DNA of 64,000 nucleotides from Paractinoplanes brasiliensis (GTDB lineage: Bacteria > Actinomycetota > Actinomycetes > Mycobacteriales > Micromonosporaceae), in assembly GCF_004362215.1 (NCBI RefSeq), contig NZ_SNWR01000001.1, forward strand, positions 1,736,001-1,800,000, given 5' to 3'. Below the pieces are notes generated by a model, which did no database searches, was not told the origin of the DNA, and saw only the letters and a program-made list of their open reading frames with translations. The position numbers and the translations under genes are program-made. Shown piece after piece: positions 8,766-16,420 of this stretch (its first letter is position 1; every line of letters begins with the position of its first letter).

Positions 8766-9935
8766 TCAGTGGTTTTCGCGGGCGAACCTCCACACGCTGA
8801 CGGTCAGGTCGTGGCGCAGGCACGAGAGCAGGTCGCCCGCGCGCTGACAGGCGTCCGGCGTCACCCGCGGGATGACACCGCGCACCCGGCCGTCGCCGGC
8901 GCCGACCAGCGTGGTGCGGTCCCCCTCGGGATAGAACACCAGGTCTCCGACCGGTCGTCCCCGGCCGAACTCGTGCGTGACCCGGCCGGTGGCGAGGTCG
9001 ACCCGCGCGGACCGGCCGTCATCGCCGGTCAGCACGTCGCTCTCGCTCACCAGCCGCCACCGCGGGCCGCTCCACCGGACCCGGCCGCTCGCCGGATCGA
9101 GGGTGGCAACCCCCTCGAAGCCGACCACACAGAGCAACCCCCCGCCGCAAGCGACCGCCCCGAACGGCGACACGACCGGCGTGCGCCACTCGCGTTCCAG
9201 CCCGTCGAGCCGGAAAGCCGCGACGGAAGTGCCACTGATGGCGATCAGCCGCTCCCCCACGAGCTGCACCGCCGCGCCCGGCACAGAAAAATCCCATTCC
9301 CCCCGTACGCTCAAAGCCCGCGGCCCGGTCAGCTCGCGCCCATCGGCAGCGGCGTAGACGGCCGCGCGCGTCCCGTCGAGCAGCACCACACGTGTCTCAT
9401 CCCCCGCGAACGCCGACGCCGGCCGCTTCCAGAAAAGCCGCCCGGTGCGCAGCTCACGGAGCCGGAGCACGCCGTCGTCGGGGCTCCACTCGGCCACCCG
9501 CCCGCCGACCAGCTGCACGAACGGGAAACCGTCCTGACTCCACAACACCGTGCCCGTGCGCGCGTCGAGGAAGGTCGCCACCCCCGCGTCGTTGGAGTCG
9601 ACCACCAGCGTGCCGCCGGCCAGTTGCAGCCGCTGCCCCGACGTGATCTCGGCCCGCCAGGAAGGGCAGCCCTCGCACAGCGGGATGGCCTCGACCCGGC
9701 CGTCGGTGCGCGCGATGTAGGCGGCCTGGGTGGTGAGCAGGCTCGCCGAGAGCCCCACGCCGTCGGCCCTGAGAACCTCGACCACGCCGGCGCCCCGCGG
9801 AAGCACGGCGGCGCCACTGAGCAGCAGCAGGACGAGCCCGGCCACGGCGACGACCCGCGCAAGACGACGCGACCCGGTGACCCGAGCGGGGGGCCGCTCG
9901 GAGCTCGCGGGAGCAACGTCGAGATCGATGAGCAC
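8766..9935 (-). CDS. PQQ-like beta-propeller repeat protein with one membrane anchor
   Basis: 389 residues. A cytosolic N-terminus of about 28 residues is followed by a single hydrophobic segment (VVAVAGLVLLLLSGAAVL) and then an extracytoplasmic domain made of beta-propeller-like repeats such as GGTLVVDSNDAGVATFLDAR, RTGTVLWS, GLLCVVGFEGVATLDPASG and ATGRVTHEF. These match PQQ/WD-type blade patterns. Two Cys pairs could be disulfides. It probably serves as a membrane-tethered scaffold or sensor; no catalytic residue is evident. The GTG at 9935 was chosen because upstream sequence is not coding-like. It is followed on the minus strand by the repeat field, with no partner gene in operon. Confidence 0.8.
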   Translation of the reverse strand: MLIDLDVAPASSERPPARVTGSRRLARVVAVAGLVLLLLSGAAVLPRGAGVVEVLRADGVGLSASLLTTQAAYIARTDGRVEAIPLCEGCPSWRAEITSGQRLQLAGGTLVVDSNDAGVATFLDARTGTVLWSQDGFPFVQLVGGRVAEWSPDDGVLRLRELRTGRLFWKRPASAFAGDETRVVLLDGTRAAVYAAADGRELTGPRALSVRGEWDFSVPGAAVQLVGERLIAISGTSVAAFRLDGLEREWRTPVVSPFGAVACGGGLLCVVGFEGVATLDPASGRVRWSGPRWRLVSESDVLTGDDGRSARVDLATGRVTHEFGRGRPVGDLVFYPEGDRTTLVGAGDGRVRGVIPRVTPDACQRAGDLLSCLRHDLTVSVWRFARENH

Positions 9936-10318
9936 GGTCGGCACTTTACGCCGCGGGACCGACAGAAAACCCGTTGTCCACAGGCCACCCCGACACCCCG
10001 AGCACCTGTGGACAACCAGCTTGATCACCTTGACAACCCGCCAAAGTCCCATCCGTTTCCCCAGGGCGGGTGGGGGTTCGGGATGGCCCACGCGCACGTG
10101 AAAGATTGCTTGTTCCCCGTCGGCTTGAGCGCGAGCGAGTCGATGGCCCAAGCGCGTGAACAGATTTCTTGTCGGCGTAGGGCGGGCGGTTGGGCTCCGG
10201 AGCGGGCGGTTTCTGGGTGGCTCGTCGGGTGCGATCTGTCCGCGGCGAAGGCCCAATACCCCGGGCGGCGGGGGCCCCTCGGGGATTTGAGGGGCCCCAC
10301 GACGCGTACGGCATGGGT
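9936..10318. other. Intergenic region with DnaA-box-like pair and dispersed repeat
   Basis: No gene is seen in these 383 bases. TTGTCCACA at 9974-9982 and its inverse TGTGGACAA at 10007-10015 match the actinobacterial DnaA-box consensus and face each other. Downstream, GGTGGGGGTTCGGGATGGC (10069-10087) is part of an element that recurs in the mptB gene at 32718-32736. A 31-32 base imperfect direct repeat (GATGGCCCA, then GCG, CGTGAA and GATT.CTTGT blocks) occurs at 10082-10113 and 10142-10172. Confidence 0.6.
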
Positions 10319-11569
10319 TTATGGGGTTATGCGGTGCAGGTCGCGCGGGAAGGCGGTCACCTCGCGCACGTTCGGGGTTTCGGTCAGGCGGGCCACGAAG
10401 CGTTCCAGGCCGATGGCCCAGCCGCCGTGTGGGGGCATTCCGTAGCGGAAACCGTCCAGGTAACCCCCGTACGGTTCCAGGGGCTCGCCGGCCCGGGTAA
10501 GCGCCTCGACATAGTCCTCGTAGGTGTGCAGGCGCTGGCCGCCGGTGACGATTTCCAGGCCTCGGAAAAGCAGGTCGAAGCCGTTTGAATACGTGGGGTC
10601 GGCCGGGTCGGGGTGGGTGTAGAAGGGGCGTTTGCGCATCGGGTATCCGGTGACGTAGACGAATTCGGAGCCGTGTTCGCGCCGCGCCCATTCGCCCACG
10701 GCCCGCTCGTGGGCGGGGGCCAGGTCGGGCTCGTCGTGGGGCGCCCCGGCGATGCGCAACGCCTCGGTGAAATGCACGGCGGGGATCTCGGCGGGCACGA
10801 TCGGTTTTTCGAAAAGCGGCTCCGTCATGACGGCGAGGGTGCGGGTCAGCGTCGCCATCACGTCGCGGTGGTCCGCTATGAAACCCATCTCGGCGTCGAG
10901 TGACGTGTATTGGGCGAGGTGCCGCGCGGTGTCGCTGGGTTCGGCGCGGAAGACCGGGCCGACCTCGAAGACGCGTTCGAAGACGCCGACCATGAGCTGT
11001 TTGTAGAACTGCGGCGACTGCGCGAGATAGGCCGGGCGCCCGAAATAGTCGAGCCGGAAGACGTTGGCGCCGGACTCGGTGGCCGAGGCGACGATTTTCG
11101 GCGTCTGGATCTCGACGAATCGCTGCTCGGTGAGCGCGGCCCGGAAACCGGCCGTGACCGTGGCCGCGATCCGCAGCGCCGACCGCCGGGCGGGGTGCCG
11201 CAGGGCCAGCGCGGCGTGGTCGAGCTGGGTCGGCAATGCGGCGGCGAGGGCCGGGCGGTGCAGTTCGAACGGCAACGGCGACCGTACGGCGGACAGCACT
11301 CGGATCTTGGGTCTTGTCAGTTCGACACCGCCGGGCGCCTGCTCGTTGGGGGTGACCGTCGCGATGACCTCGACGACGCTCTCCTCGGTGAGGTGTTCGA
11401 GCTGCTCACGAGTCTCGGGTTCGGCGACGACGACCTGCGACAGGCCCTCGGCGTCGCGAACGATCAGGAAGGCCACCGATTTGAGCAGGCGGCGGCGGCG
11501 GATCCAGCCGGCGATCGTCACGGTCTCGTGCGGATGCGCCGGGAGCTGGGAAGAGAGGATGCGTTGCAC
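10319..11569 (-). CDS. aspS2: Archaeal-type aspartyl-tRNA synthetase, probably aspartate--tRNA(Asn) ligase
   Basis: Class IIb aminoacyl-tRNA synthetase, 416 aa. An N-terminal OB-fold anticodon-binding domain (about 10-100, VTIAGWIRRRRLLKSVAFLI) precedes a catalytic domain with YLAQSPQFYKQLMV, motif 2 FRAEPSDTARHLAQYTSLDA, and motif 3 GWAIGLERFVARL at the end. It lacks the insertion domain of the ~590-residue bacterial AspRS and resembles archaeal and non-discriminating enzymes, which can charge tRNA-Asn with Asp for later amidation by GatCAB. The GTG start has AGGAGG eight bases upstream. A T-box leader precedes it, so expression should respond to uncharged tRNA. A second, bacterial AspRS is expected elsewhere. 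Asp versus Asn use is inferred. Confidence 0.85.
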   Translation of the reverse strand: MQRILSSQLPAHPHETVTIAGWIRRRRLLKSVAFLIVRDAEGLSQVVVAEPETREQLEHLTEESVVEVIATVTPNEQAPGGVELTRPKIRVLSAVRSPLPFELHRPALAAALPTQLDHAALALRHPARRSALRIAATVTAGFRAALTEQRFVEIQTPKIVASATESGANVFRLDYFGRPAYLAQSPQFYKQLMVGVFERVFEVGPVFRAEPSDTARHLAQYTSLDAEMGFIADHRDVMATLTRTLAVMTEPLFEKPIVPAEIPAVHFTEALRIAGAPHDEPDLAPAHERAVGEWARREHGSEFVYVTGYPMRKRPFYTHPDPADPTYSNGFDLLFRGLEIVTGGQRLHTYEDYVEALTRAGEPLEPYGGYLDGFRYGMPPHGGWAIGLERFVARLTETPNVREVTAFPRDLHRITP

Positions 11570-11573
11570 GGCT

Positions 11574-11760
11574 TGGACCTCCTCTGGTTGCTGCAACGCG
11601 GCCCCAGGGAGGCGTGGGCGAGCGGGATCCTCGCGGTGCCACCACACCTTCGCGCCCTCACGAGCGCCTCTTGTCGTGCTCGGCTCGGGAGTGTCTTCAC
11701 GCTCCGGCGTCGGGCCACCTTCACAGCCTGTGGTGACTCTCTCGGCCGACAAATCGGAGC
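11574..11760 (-). promoter_or_regulatory. T-box leader, translational type, upstream of aspS2
   Basis: On the minus strand GGTGTGG (11648-11642) pairs with CCACGCC (11617-11611) to form helix A1. A seven-base bulge TGGCACC (11641-11635) follows, then helix A2, GCGAG/CTCGC (11634-11630 and 11622-11618). This is the T-box antiterminator/antisequestrator fold, and TGGC would pair with a tRNA 3' end GCCA, so the discriminator base is G, as in tRNA-Asp and tRNA-Asn. Downstream, CCTCCCTGG can instead pair with CCAGAGGAGG, hiding the Shine-Dalgarno sequence, so control is probably on translation. A stem closed by GCTCCG/CGGAGC (11760-11701) is the candidate Stem I, with GAC at 11711-11709 as a possible specifier. 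The specifier call is uncertain. Confidence 0.82.
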
Positions 11761-11921
11761 GTTACTTGGTTCCTTCAGCGCCGTCCGGCGACGTTAACAG
11801 GGGGCAACGCGGGGGCGAAAGGCATTTAACACGGCGCGTGTGGTGGCCGTCACACGAGACGTCACGTGAGCCTCGTCGCCCCTGTCTAGGCAGGGGCCCG
11901 TTCAGGCGTAATCTCGACCCT

Positions 11922-12845
11922 GTGACTATTGCTCCCGAGGGCCGCCGCATGCTGCGCATCGAAGCGCGCAACGCCGAAACTCCCATCGAGCGGAAGCCTC
12001 CGTGGATCAAGGTCAAAGCCAAGATGGGACCGGAATACACCCAGATGCGCGGGCTGGTGCAGAAGGAAGGCCTGCACACGGTCTGCCAGGAAGCCGGGTG
12101 TCCCAACATCTACGAGTGCTGGGAAGACCGCGAGGCCACGTTCCTGATCGGCGGCGACCAATGCACGCGACGCTGTGACTTCTGCCAGATCGACACGGGC
12201 AAGCCGGCCGAGTTCGACGCCGACGAGCCCCGCCGCGTGGGCGAGTCCGTCGCCACGATGGGCCTGAAATACGCGACCGTCACCGGCGTGGCCCGCGACG
12301 ACCTGCCCGACGGCGGCGCCTGGCTCTACGCCGAGACCGTCCGCCAGATCCACAAGCTCCAGCCGGGTTGCGGCGTCGAGCTGCTGATCCCCGACTTCAA
12401 CGGCGACCCCGGCCAGCTGGCCGAGGTCTTCGGCTCGGCGCCCGAGGTGCTCGCCCACAACGTCGAGACCGTGCCGCGCATCTTCAAGCGCATCCGCCCC
12501 GGCTTCCGCTACGAGCGCTCCCTCGACGTGATCACGCAGGCCCGCGCGGCCGACCTGGTCACCAAGAGCAACCTGATCCTGGGCATGGGCGAGGAACGCG
12601 CCGAGATCTCCCAGGCCCTGCGCGACCTCCACAACGCCGGTTGCGAGCTCGTCACCATCACGCAGTACCTGCGCCCGACCCCGCGGCACCACCCCGTCGA
12701 GCGCTGGGTCAAGCCGGAAGAGTTCGTCGAGCTGCGCGAGGAAGCCGAGCAGATCGGTTTCGCCGGCGTGATGAGCGGGCCGCTGGTGCGCTCGTCCTAC
12801 CGGGCGGGCCGCCTCTACAAGCAGGCCCTGGCGGCTCGCGGCTGA
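11922..12845 (+). CDS. lipA: Lipoyl synthase
   Basis: Radical SAM enzyme that inserts two sulfur atoms into protein-bound octanoate. The 307 residues show both iron-sulfur cluster motifs: the auxiliary cluster CQEAGCPNIYEC near residues 48-59 and the radical SAM CTRRCDFC near residues 74-81, plus the conserved C-terminal Ser in VRSSYRAG that ligands the auxiliary cluster. The GTG start is preceded by TAATCT at 11909-11914 and a seven-base gap, a leaderless arrangement, and there is no ribosome site. It is divergent from the T-box-controlled aspS2 and is followed by a strong terminator. With lipB it forms the complete de novo lipoylation pathway. Confidence 0.96.
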   Translation: MTIAPEGRRMLRIEARNAETPIERKPPWIKVKAKMGPEYTQMRGLVQKEGLHTVCQEAGCPNIYECWEDREATFLIGGDQCTRRCDFCQIDTGKPAEFDADEPRRVGESVATMGLKYATVTGVARDDLPDGGAWLYAETVRQIHKLQPGCGVELLIPDFNGDPGQLAEVFGSAPEVLAHNVETVPRIFKRIRPGFRYERSLDVITQARAADLVTKSNLILGMGEERAEISQALRDLHNAGCELVTITQYLRPTPRHHPVERWVKPEEFVELREEAEQIGFAGVMSGPLVRSSYRAGRLYKQALAARG

Positions 12846-12857
12846 TCCCTGCTTCCC

Positions 12858-12891
12858 GATGCCCCGGTTCTCGCCCGGAGACCGGGGCATC
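12858..12891 (+). terminator. Hairpin terminator after lipA
   Basis: A perfect 11-bp stem (GATGCCCCGGT and its complement) with a 12-base loop lies 12 bases after the lipA stop, followed by ATCGTTCTC. Confidence 0.75.
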
Positions 12892-12900
12892 ATCGTTCTC

Positions 12901-13088
12901 GCCGTAGGCCCCTGACCGCGCCGCCCGCCAATTGGCCGTACGCCTCGCACGGCGCGCCGCCCGCCGATTTGCCGTAGGCCCCTGACCGCGCCGCCCGCCA
13001 ATTGGCCGTACGCCTCGCACGCCGCGCCGCCCGCCGATTTGCCGTAAGCCCTCACCGCGCCGCAGCCAATTGGCCGCACGCCCCTCAC
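12901..13088. repeat. 70-bp tandem repeat, 2.7 copies
   Basis: Units start with GCCGTAGGCC at 12901 and 12971 and with the variant GCCGTAAGCC at 13041. The first two 70-bp copies differ at one base; the third is shortened and diverged. Each unit is itself made of two related halves of about 35 bases, one containing CCGCCAATTGGCCGTA and the other CCGCCGATTTGCCGTA. It lies between the lipA terminator and the next gene, and no gene is seen in it. Confidence 0.9.
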
Positions 13089-13135
13089 TCCTCGGCCTGC
13101 TAAGCAAGTCGGATATTTCCGCCGAAGTTACTTTT

Positions 13136-14134
13136 ATGAGGCTGCGTCGGTTCATGCTTGCTCTCGCCGCGGCGACAGCGGTGACCGCACCCGGCGCCGG
13201 CACCGCCTCGGCCGTCTCCGCCGCCGAGCCCTGCACCTCCGCCGCCTCCGCGACCTTCCGGCACACGTTCAGCGGCATTTCCGGCAAGACAACCATTTCC
13301 TCCGTACGCCCCCTCTGCGCCGGGCAGAAGCAGGCGTTCGCGCTGGTCGCCTACACGGCCGGCAGCGGCAACCGGGGCCAGTTCGTGTACTCGACCGACC
13401 GCAAGACGATCACCTCCACCAACCGCACGGTCAACCTCGACGTCGTCGTACCACCGTGCCGGGCCACTGTCGACGCGGTGCTCGGCGCCGAGCTGCTCGA
13501 CGAAGCCGCAACCCCCGAGAGCCCGTACGGCTCGAGAACGCTGGGCGCCCCGGGCAGCCGCTCCGCCGGCCCGCTCGCCCACTACCGCGGCGGCTCCGTC
13601 GACTGCGCACCCGCCCCCACGGTCACCTTCGTGAACGCCTGCGACGGCACCTTCACGGCCACGCTCGCCAACGCCACGAGCGCCAACGTCAGCGCGGTCT
13701 TCCTGGTCAGCGGCCGCCTCACCCGCCTGGCGCCCGGCCGTTCCACCAGGGTCGACGGCCCCCGGGGCGGCTCACTGACGATCAGGGACAGCAACTTCAC
13801 CTCGTACGTGGGAACCTGGCGCCCACCCGCAAGCGGCTGCGACTCGGCAGCGCCGCCACCCCCGTCCGCCCCCGCCGTGCTGCCGACCACCCCCCTGTCC
13901 GCCACCACGTCACCGTCGGCCCCCGTCCCCAGCGCGCCCAGCACGGTCACAACCATGGACCCACCGGCCGTCGGCTACCCCGCCCCCGAGGACACGTCCG
14001 AATCCCTGGTCGCCGTGGCCAAAAAGAACATGAGCATCGGCAGCGTCATCGCCATAGCCTTCGGCCTGGTCCTCATCGGCGGCGGCATCATCCTGCTGGT
14101 CCGCGTGCTGAGGTCCCTGCGCGAGCCCTCGTAA
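13136..14134 (+). CDS. Secreted protein anchored by a C-terminal membrane helix, 332 aa
   Basis: A Sec signal peptide (MRLRRFMLALAAATAV, with a likely cut after GTASA near residue 26) is followed by an extracellular region with paired Cys and beta-rich stretches (for example TVTFVNACDGTFTATLANAT), a Pro/Ser/Thr-rich stalk from about residue 240, and a transmembrane helix near the end (SVIAIAFGLVLIGGGIILLV) with a short basic tail RVLRSLREPS. There is no LPXTG sorting signal. The middle NACDGTFTATLAN segment resembles cell-surface beta domains, but I cannot name the family. The start is the ATG before the signal peptide; the ribosome site is weak. Probably a surface protein of unknown role. 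Confidence 0.75.
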   Translation: MRLRRFMLALAAATAVTAPGAGTASAVSAAEPCTSAASATFRHTFSGISGKTTISSVRPLCAGQKQAFALVAYTAGSGNRGQFVYSTDRKTITSTNRTVNLDVVVPPCRATVDAVLGAELLDEAATPESPYGSRTLGAPGSRSAGPLAHYRGGSVDCAPAPTVTFVNACDGTFTATLANATSANVSAVFLVSGRLTRLAPGRSTRVDGPRGGSLTIRDSNFTSYVGTWRPPASGCDSAAPPPPSAPAVLPTTPLSATTSPSAPVPSAPSTVTTMDPPAVGYPAPEDTSESLVAVAKKNMSIGSVIAIAFGLVLIGGGIILLVRVLRSLREPS

Positions 14135-14136
14135 TC

Positions 14137-14193
14137 AGCACCGCGCGAGGCCCAGGCCGCGTCAGAGCACCGCGCGAGGCCCGGCCGCGTCAG
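14137..14193. repeat. 28/29-bp direct repeat, two copies
   Basis: AGCACCGCGCGAGGCCC followed by GGCCGCGTCAG occurs twice in tandem (14137-14165 and 14166-14193), the first copy with one extra A. It starts two bases after the stop codon of the preceding gene. Confidence 0.8.
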
Positions 14194-14277
14194 CTCGCAC
14201 GGCGCTCGTCGTCGCGTCGTACCCGAAAGCGCCAGTTTCGCCACCGCGGGACCATCCTCCACAGGCGGCACATTCCA

Positions 14278-14889
14278 CTACTTGGCGGAAAGCCCGAAGT
14301 TCGCCTCGACGGCGCGGACGACCGCCCTCCGAACCTGCTCGAATTCCTGCTTCTGGCGCGACTGGAACAGGACTGCCGTTCGTTCCCGGTAGAACGCCCG
14401 CAAGGTCATCCACTGCGGGTTACGCCGGTGATCCACAACCAGGGCGATCGCAGTGCCGAAGGCGGCAGTCCCGCCGACCGCCACCATCGCCTCGGATCCA
14501 TAGGCAGCGGCGAGGACAAATCCCAGAGCCAGGTCGAGCGCCCCGCAGATCGCGGCAACCGACAAGGCCGCGTGGGTGTTGATGTGGACGCGTTCGATGA
14601 CCTGAAGCTCTCGAACCAGGAATCGGTCCGTTTCAGTCTCGATGTAGTGGCTGGTGACGATGATTCGGGGACCGGCGTAGAAGACCCTTTGAGGAGAGGG
14701 CTGGACGGCGCCACCACCGAGCCGGCTCTCCGCGAGCTGATTCCGGACGTCGGCGGAAGTCGGGCGCCCGTCTTGATCAAGAGGTCGTCGTTCGTGCGGG
14801 GGAACGGAAGGCCGGCCAGCGCGCCCCAATCCGATCCGTAGAAGTGCAAGTGGTTGGGGGAACTGCGGCTGGAGTACTAACCTGTACAC
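14278..14889 (-). CDS. DUF6232-like membrane protein
   Basis: 203 residues. The C-terminal two thirds begin RVFYAGPRIIVTSHYIETET and ELQVIERVHINTHAAL, followed by two hydrophobic spans (about 110-155) and a C-terminal basic region. This matches the DUF6232 pattern as I recall it: a beta segment with YxGPxxxVTxxxI, an EL.xI.xV segment, then two membrane helices. Function is unknown. The GTG at 14889 has AGAGGA six bases upstream; the first ~70 residues from it are less protein-like than the rest, so the true start may be further in. The base composition is slightly lower in GC than its neighbours, in line with the accessory region it sits in. Confidence 0.6.
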   Translation of the reverse strand: MYRLVLQPQFPQPLALLRIGLGRAGRPSVPPHERRPLDQDGRPTSADVRNQLAESRLGGGAVQPSPQRVFYAGPRIIVTSHYIETETDRFLVRELQVIERVHINTHAALSVAAICGALDLALGFVLAAAYGSEAMVAVGGTAAFGTAIALVVDHRRNPQWMTLRAFYRERTAVLFQSRQKQEFEQVRRAVVRAVEANFGLSAK

Positions 14890-15191
14890 GACTCGTCCTC
14901 TCGTGATGTAACACGCCTTGCGGGGGATTGAGGTCACAGGGCGTTCCGGCTGCCTCCGGGGCGCCCTTCTTCCTGCTTCGGCCGGGCCGCCGACCAACTG
15001 CGGCACGACACTTTGACGGTGAAGATCATCGTGCGGTGGATATCGTGGCCGAAGCGTTACACTCAGTGTCGATGTCAAATACTCGCCTGGCAATTGCCAC
15101 GCAGAAATTGACACAGTATCTTCGACGCGGCTGCTGCGAAGAGACCCGTCTTGACGCAGTAAAGTTCAGATGGTAGGCGGAGGGAGGTGCC
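14890..15191. other. Intergenic region upstream of XRE regulator
   Basis: No gene is supported. It contains a short palindrome ACACTCAGTGT (15059-15069) about 120 bases before the regulator start, a TTGACG at 15151-15156 that could be a -35 box, and the strong ribosome site GGAGGTGCC just before 15192. GC content is lower than in flanking genes. Confidence 0.4.
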
Positions 15192-16049
15192 GTGGCTGGT
15201 TCACCCAGTCCTCCGATCTTGAGACGCGAGCTCGCTCTCGCGTTGCGGCACTATCGCGATGCTGCCGAGATGACCATCGCGGAAGCCGCGAAGGCCGCCG
15301 AAGTCGACAAGGCTCAAGTGAGCCGGCTCGAAACGGCCACGAGGCTACCGGTGGTGAACACCGTCAAAGCACTTTGCCACGCCTATTCACTGGACAGCGG
15401 GACGACCGAGCGCCTTGTTGGCCTGGCCAGGGCCGGACGGCGTCGCGGCTGGTGGGAAGACTACAAACTCGAACCCGAAACGAAGACGTTCGTCAGTTTC
15501 GAAAGCGCGGCGAGCGTTATTGAGGACTTCGAAAACTCAGTTCTGCCCGGTTTGCTGCAAATCGAGGAATACGCGATCGAGGCGATCCGGCCGGTGCGGT
15601 CGGATTTCTCGCCGCTGCGTTTGTCTCAGCTCGTCGACACCCGCTTGACTCGGCAAGGGATCCTGGCCGGGACGAGCGACAAACAAGCGACGGTCCTGAG
15701 GGCGGTCATCGACGAGGCCGTTCTGCTGCGGCGGGTCGGTGGCCCCGACATCATGCGCAAGCAGCTGGATCATCTGCTCATGATGTCCGAACGCAACAAC
15801 GTCACACTGCGAGTACTCCCGTTCGAGGCCGGTGCGCACCCGGCCCAGGACGGTCCATTCACGATCTTGAACTTTTCTCAGGAGTGGATGGGAAACCTGG
15901 TGTACGTCGAGGGTCCGCTCGGTCAGGTGCTGGTCGACAGGGCGGGCGTCGTCGATGGATGCCGAGAGAATTTCGATACCCTCATGTCCATATCCGCAAA
16001 TGACCAAGAGTCGCGGAAGATCATCCGTTCCGCAAGGGCGGGACTCTAG
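15192..16049 (+). CDS. XRE-family regulator with DUF5753
   Basis: 285 residues. An N-terminal helix-turn-helix (about 10-65: LRRELALALRHYRDAAEMTI, EAAKAAEVDKAQVSRLETA) is followed by the DUF5753 domain that fills the rest, with PGLLQIEEYAI and the conserved LRVLPFEAGAHPAQDGPF. Such proteins are abundant and paralogous in actinobacteria and are usually next to a small DUF397 protein, as here nine bases downstream. Known relatives include WhiJ of Streptomyces, which affects development. The GTG start has GGAGGTGCC before it. The ligand or partner that controls DNA binding is not visible. Confidence 0.9.
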   Translation: MAGSPSPPILRRELALALRHYRDAAEMTIAEAAKAAEVDKAQVSRLETATRLPVVNTVKALCHAYSLDSGTTERLVGLARAGRRRGWWEDYKLEPETKTFVSFESAASVIEDFENSVLPGLLQIEEYAIEAIRPVRSDFSPLRLSQLVDTRLTRQGILAGTSDKQATVLRAVIDEAVLLRRVGGPDIMRKQLDHLLMMSERNNVTLRVLPFEAGAHPAQDGPFTILNFSQEWMGNLVYVEGPLGQVLVDRAGVVDGCRENFDTLMSISANDQESRKIIRSARAGL

Positions 16050-16058
16050 AAGGCGAAA

Positions 16059-16286
16059 ATGACAACTCGTGATGTTGACCGACGCGAACTCTTGTGGCGT
16101 ACAGCGAAAAAGAGTTCGGGGGGGAATTGTGTGGAGGTCGCTCCGGCAGGCGGCGGCATGATCGCCGTCAGGAATTCCAAGCAACCTGACGGCGAAATGA
16201 TTATCTACACTGCGGCCGAATGGACGGCATTCCTGGACGGAGTCAGGGGCGGCGAGTTCGACGACTTGACAGTCTCCGAGATCTGA
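16059..16286 (+). CDS. DUF397 domain protein, partner of the XRE regulator
   Basis: 75 residues. It shows the DUF397 core: LLWRTAKKSSGGNCVEVAPA, then VRNSKQPDGEMI and EWTAFLDGVRGGEFDD. Family members are small proteins encoded beside XRE/DUF5753 regulators and thought to modulate them. The two genes are nine bases apart, so they are almost certainly co-transcribed. The ATG at 16059 is preceded by GGCGAAA. The pairing has an antitoxin-like look, but no toxicity is known from sequence. Confidence 0.9.
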   Translation: MTTRDVDRRELLWRTAKKSSGGNCVEVAPAGGGMIAVRNSKQPDGEMIIYTAAEWTAFLDGVRGGEFDDLTVSEI

Positions 16287-16359
16287 CACCGATCACAACG
16301 GCACCAGCCCGCTGTCCGCTGCGCCGGCCACCACGGTCGGCGCAGCCACCAAAGAAGAG

Positions 16360-16386
16360 GGCGAGTTCAGCCGGTCGTAGCATTTG
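16360..16386. repeat. Left terminal inverted repeat of IS30 element
   Basis: Begins GGCGAGTTCAGCCGG and ends GCATTTG. It pairs with the right end with three mismatches (positions 6, 12 and 19 of the repeat). Confidence 0.88.
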
Positions 16387-16420
16387 ATCTTGACGGGTCG
16401 GTGGGACAGGATTCTCGCCC

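Noticed and set aside
11570..11752. N-terminal extension of the aspartyl-tRNA synthetase
   Set aside because: The sequence is better explained by the T-box fold, and AGGAGG sits just before the downstream GTG.
12901..13088. CRISPR array
   Set aside because: The repeats are 70-bp direct tandem units with no spacers and there are no cas genes.
14928..15176. Plus-strand 82-codon frame upstream of the XRE regulator
   Set aside because: No ribosome site, low coding bias and ends at the regulator promoter.
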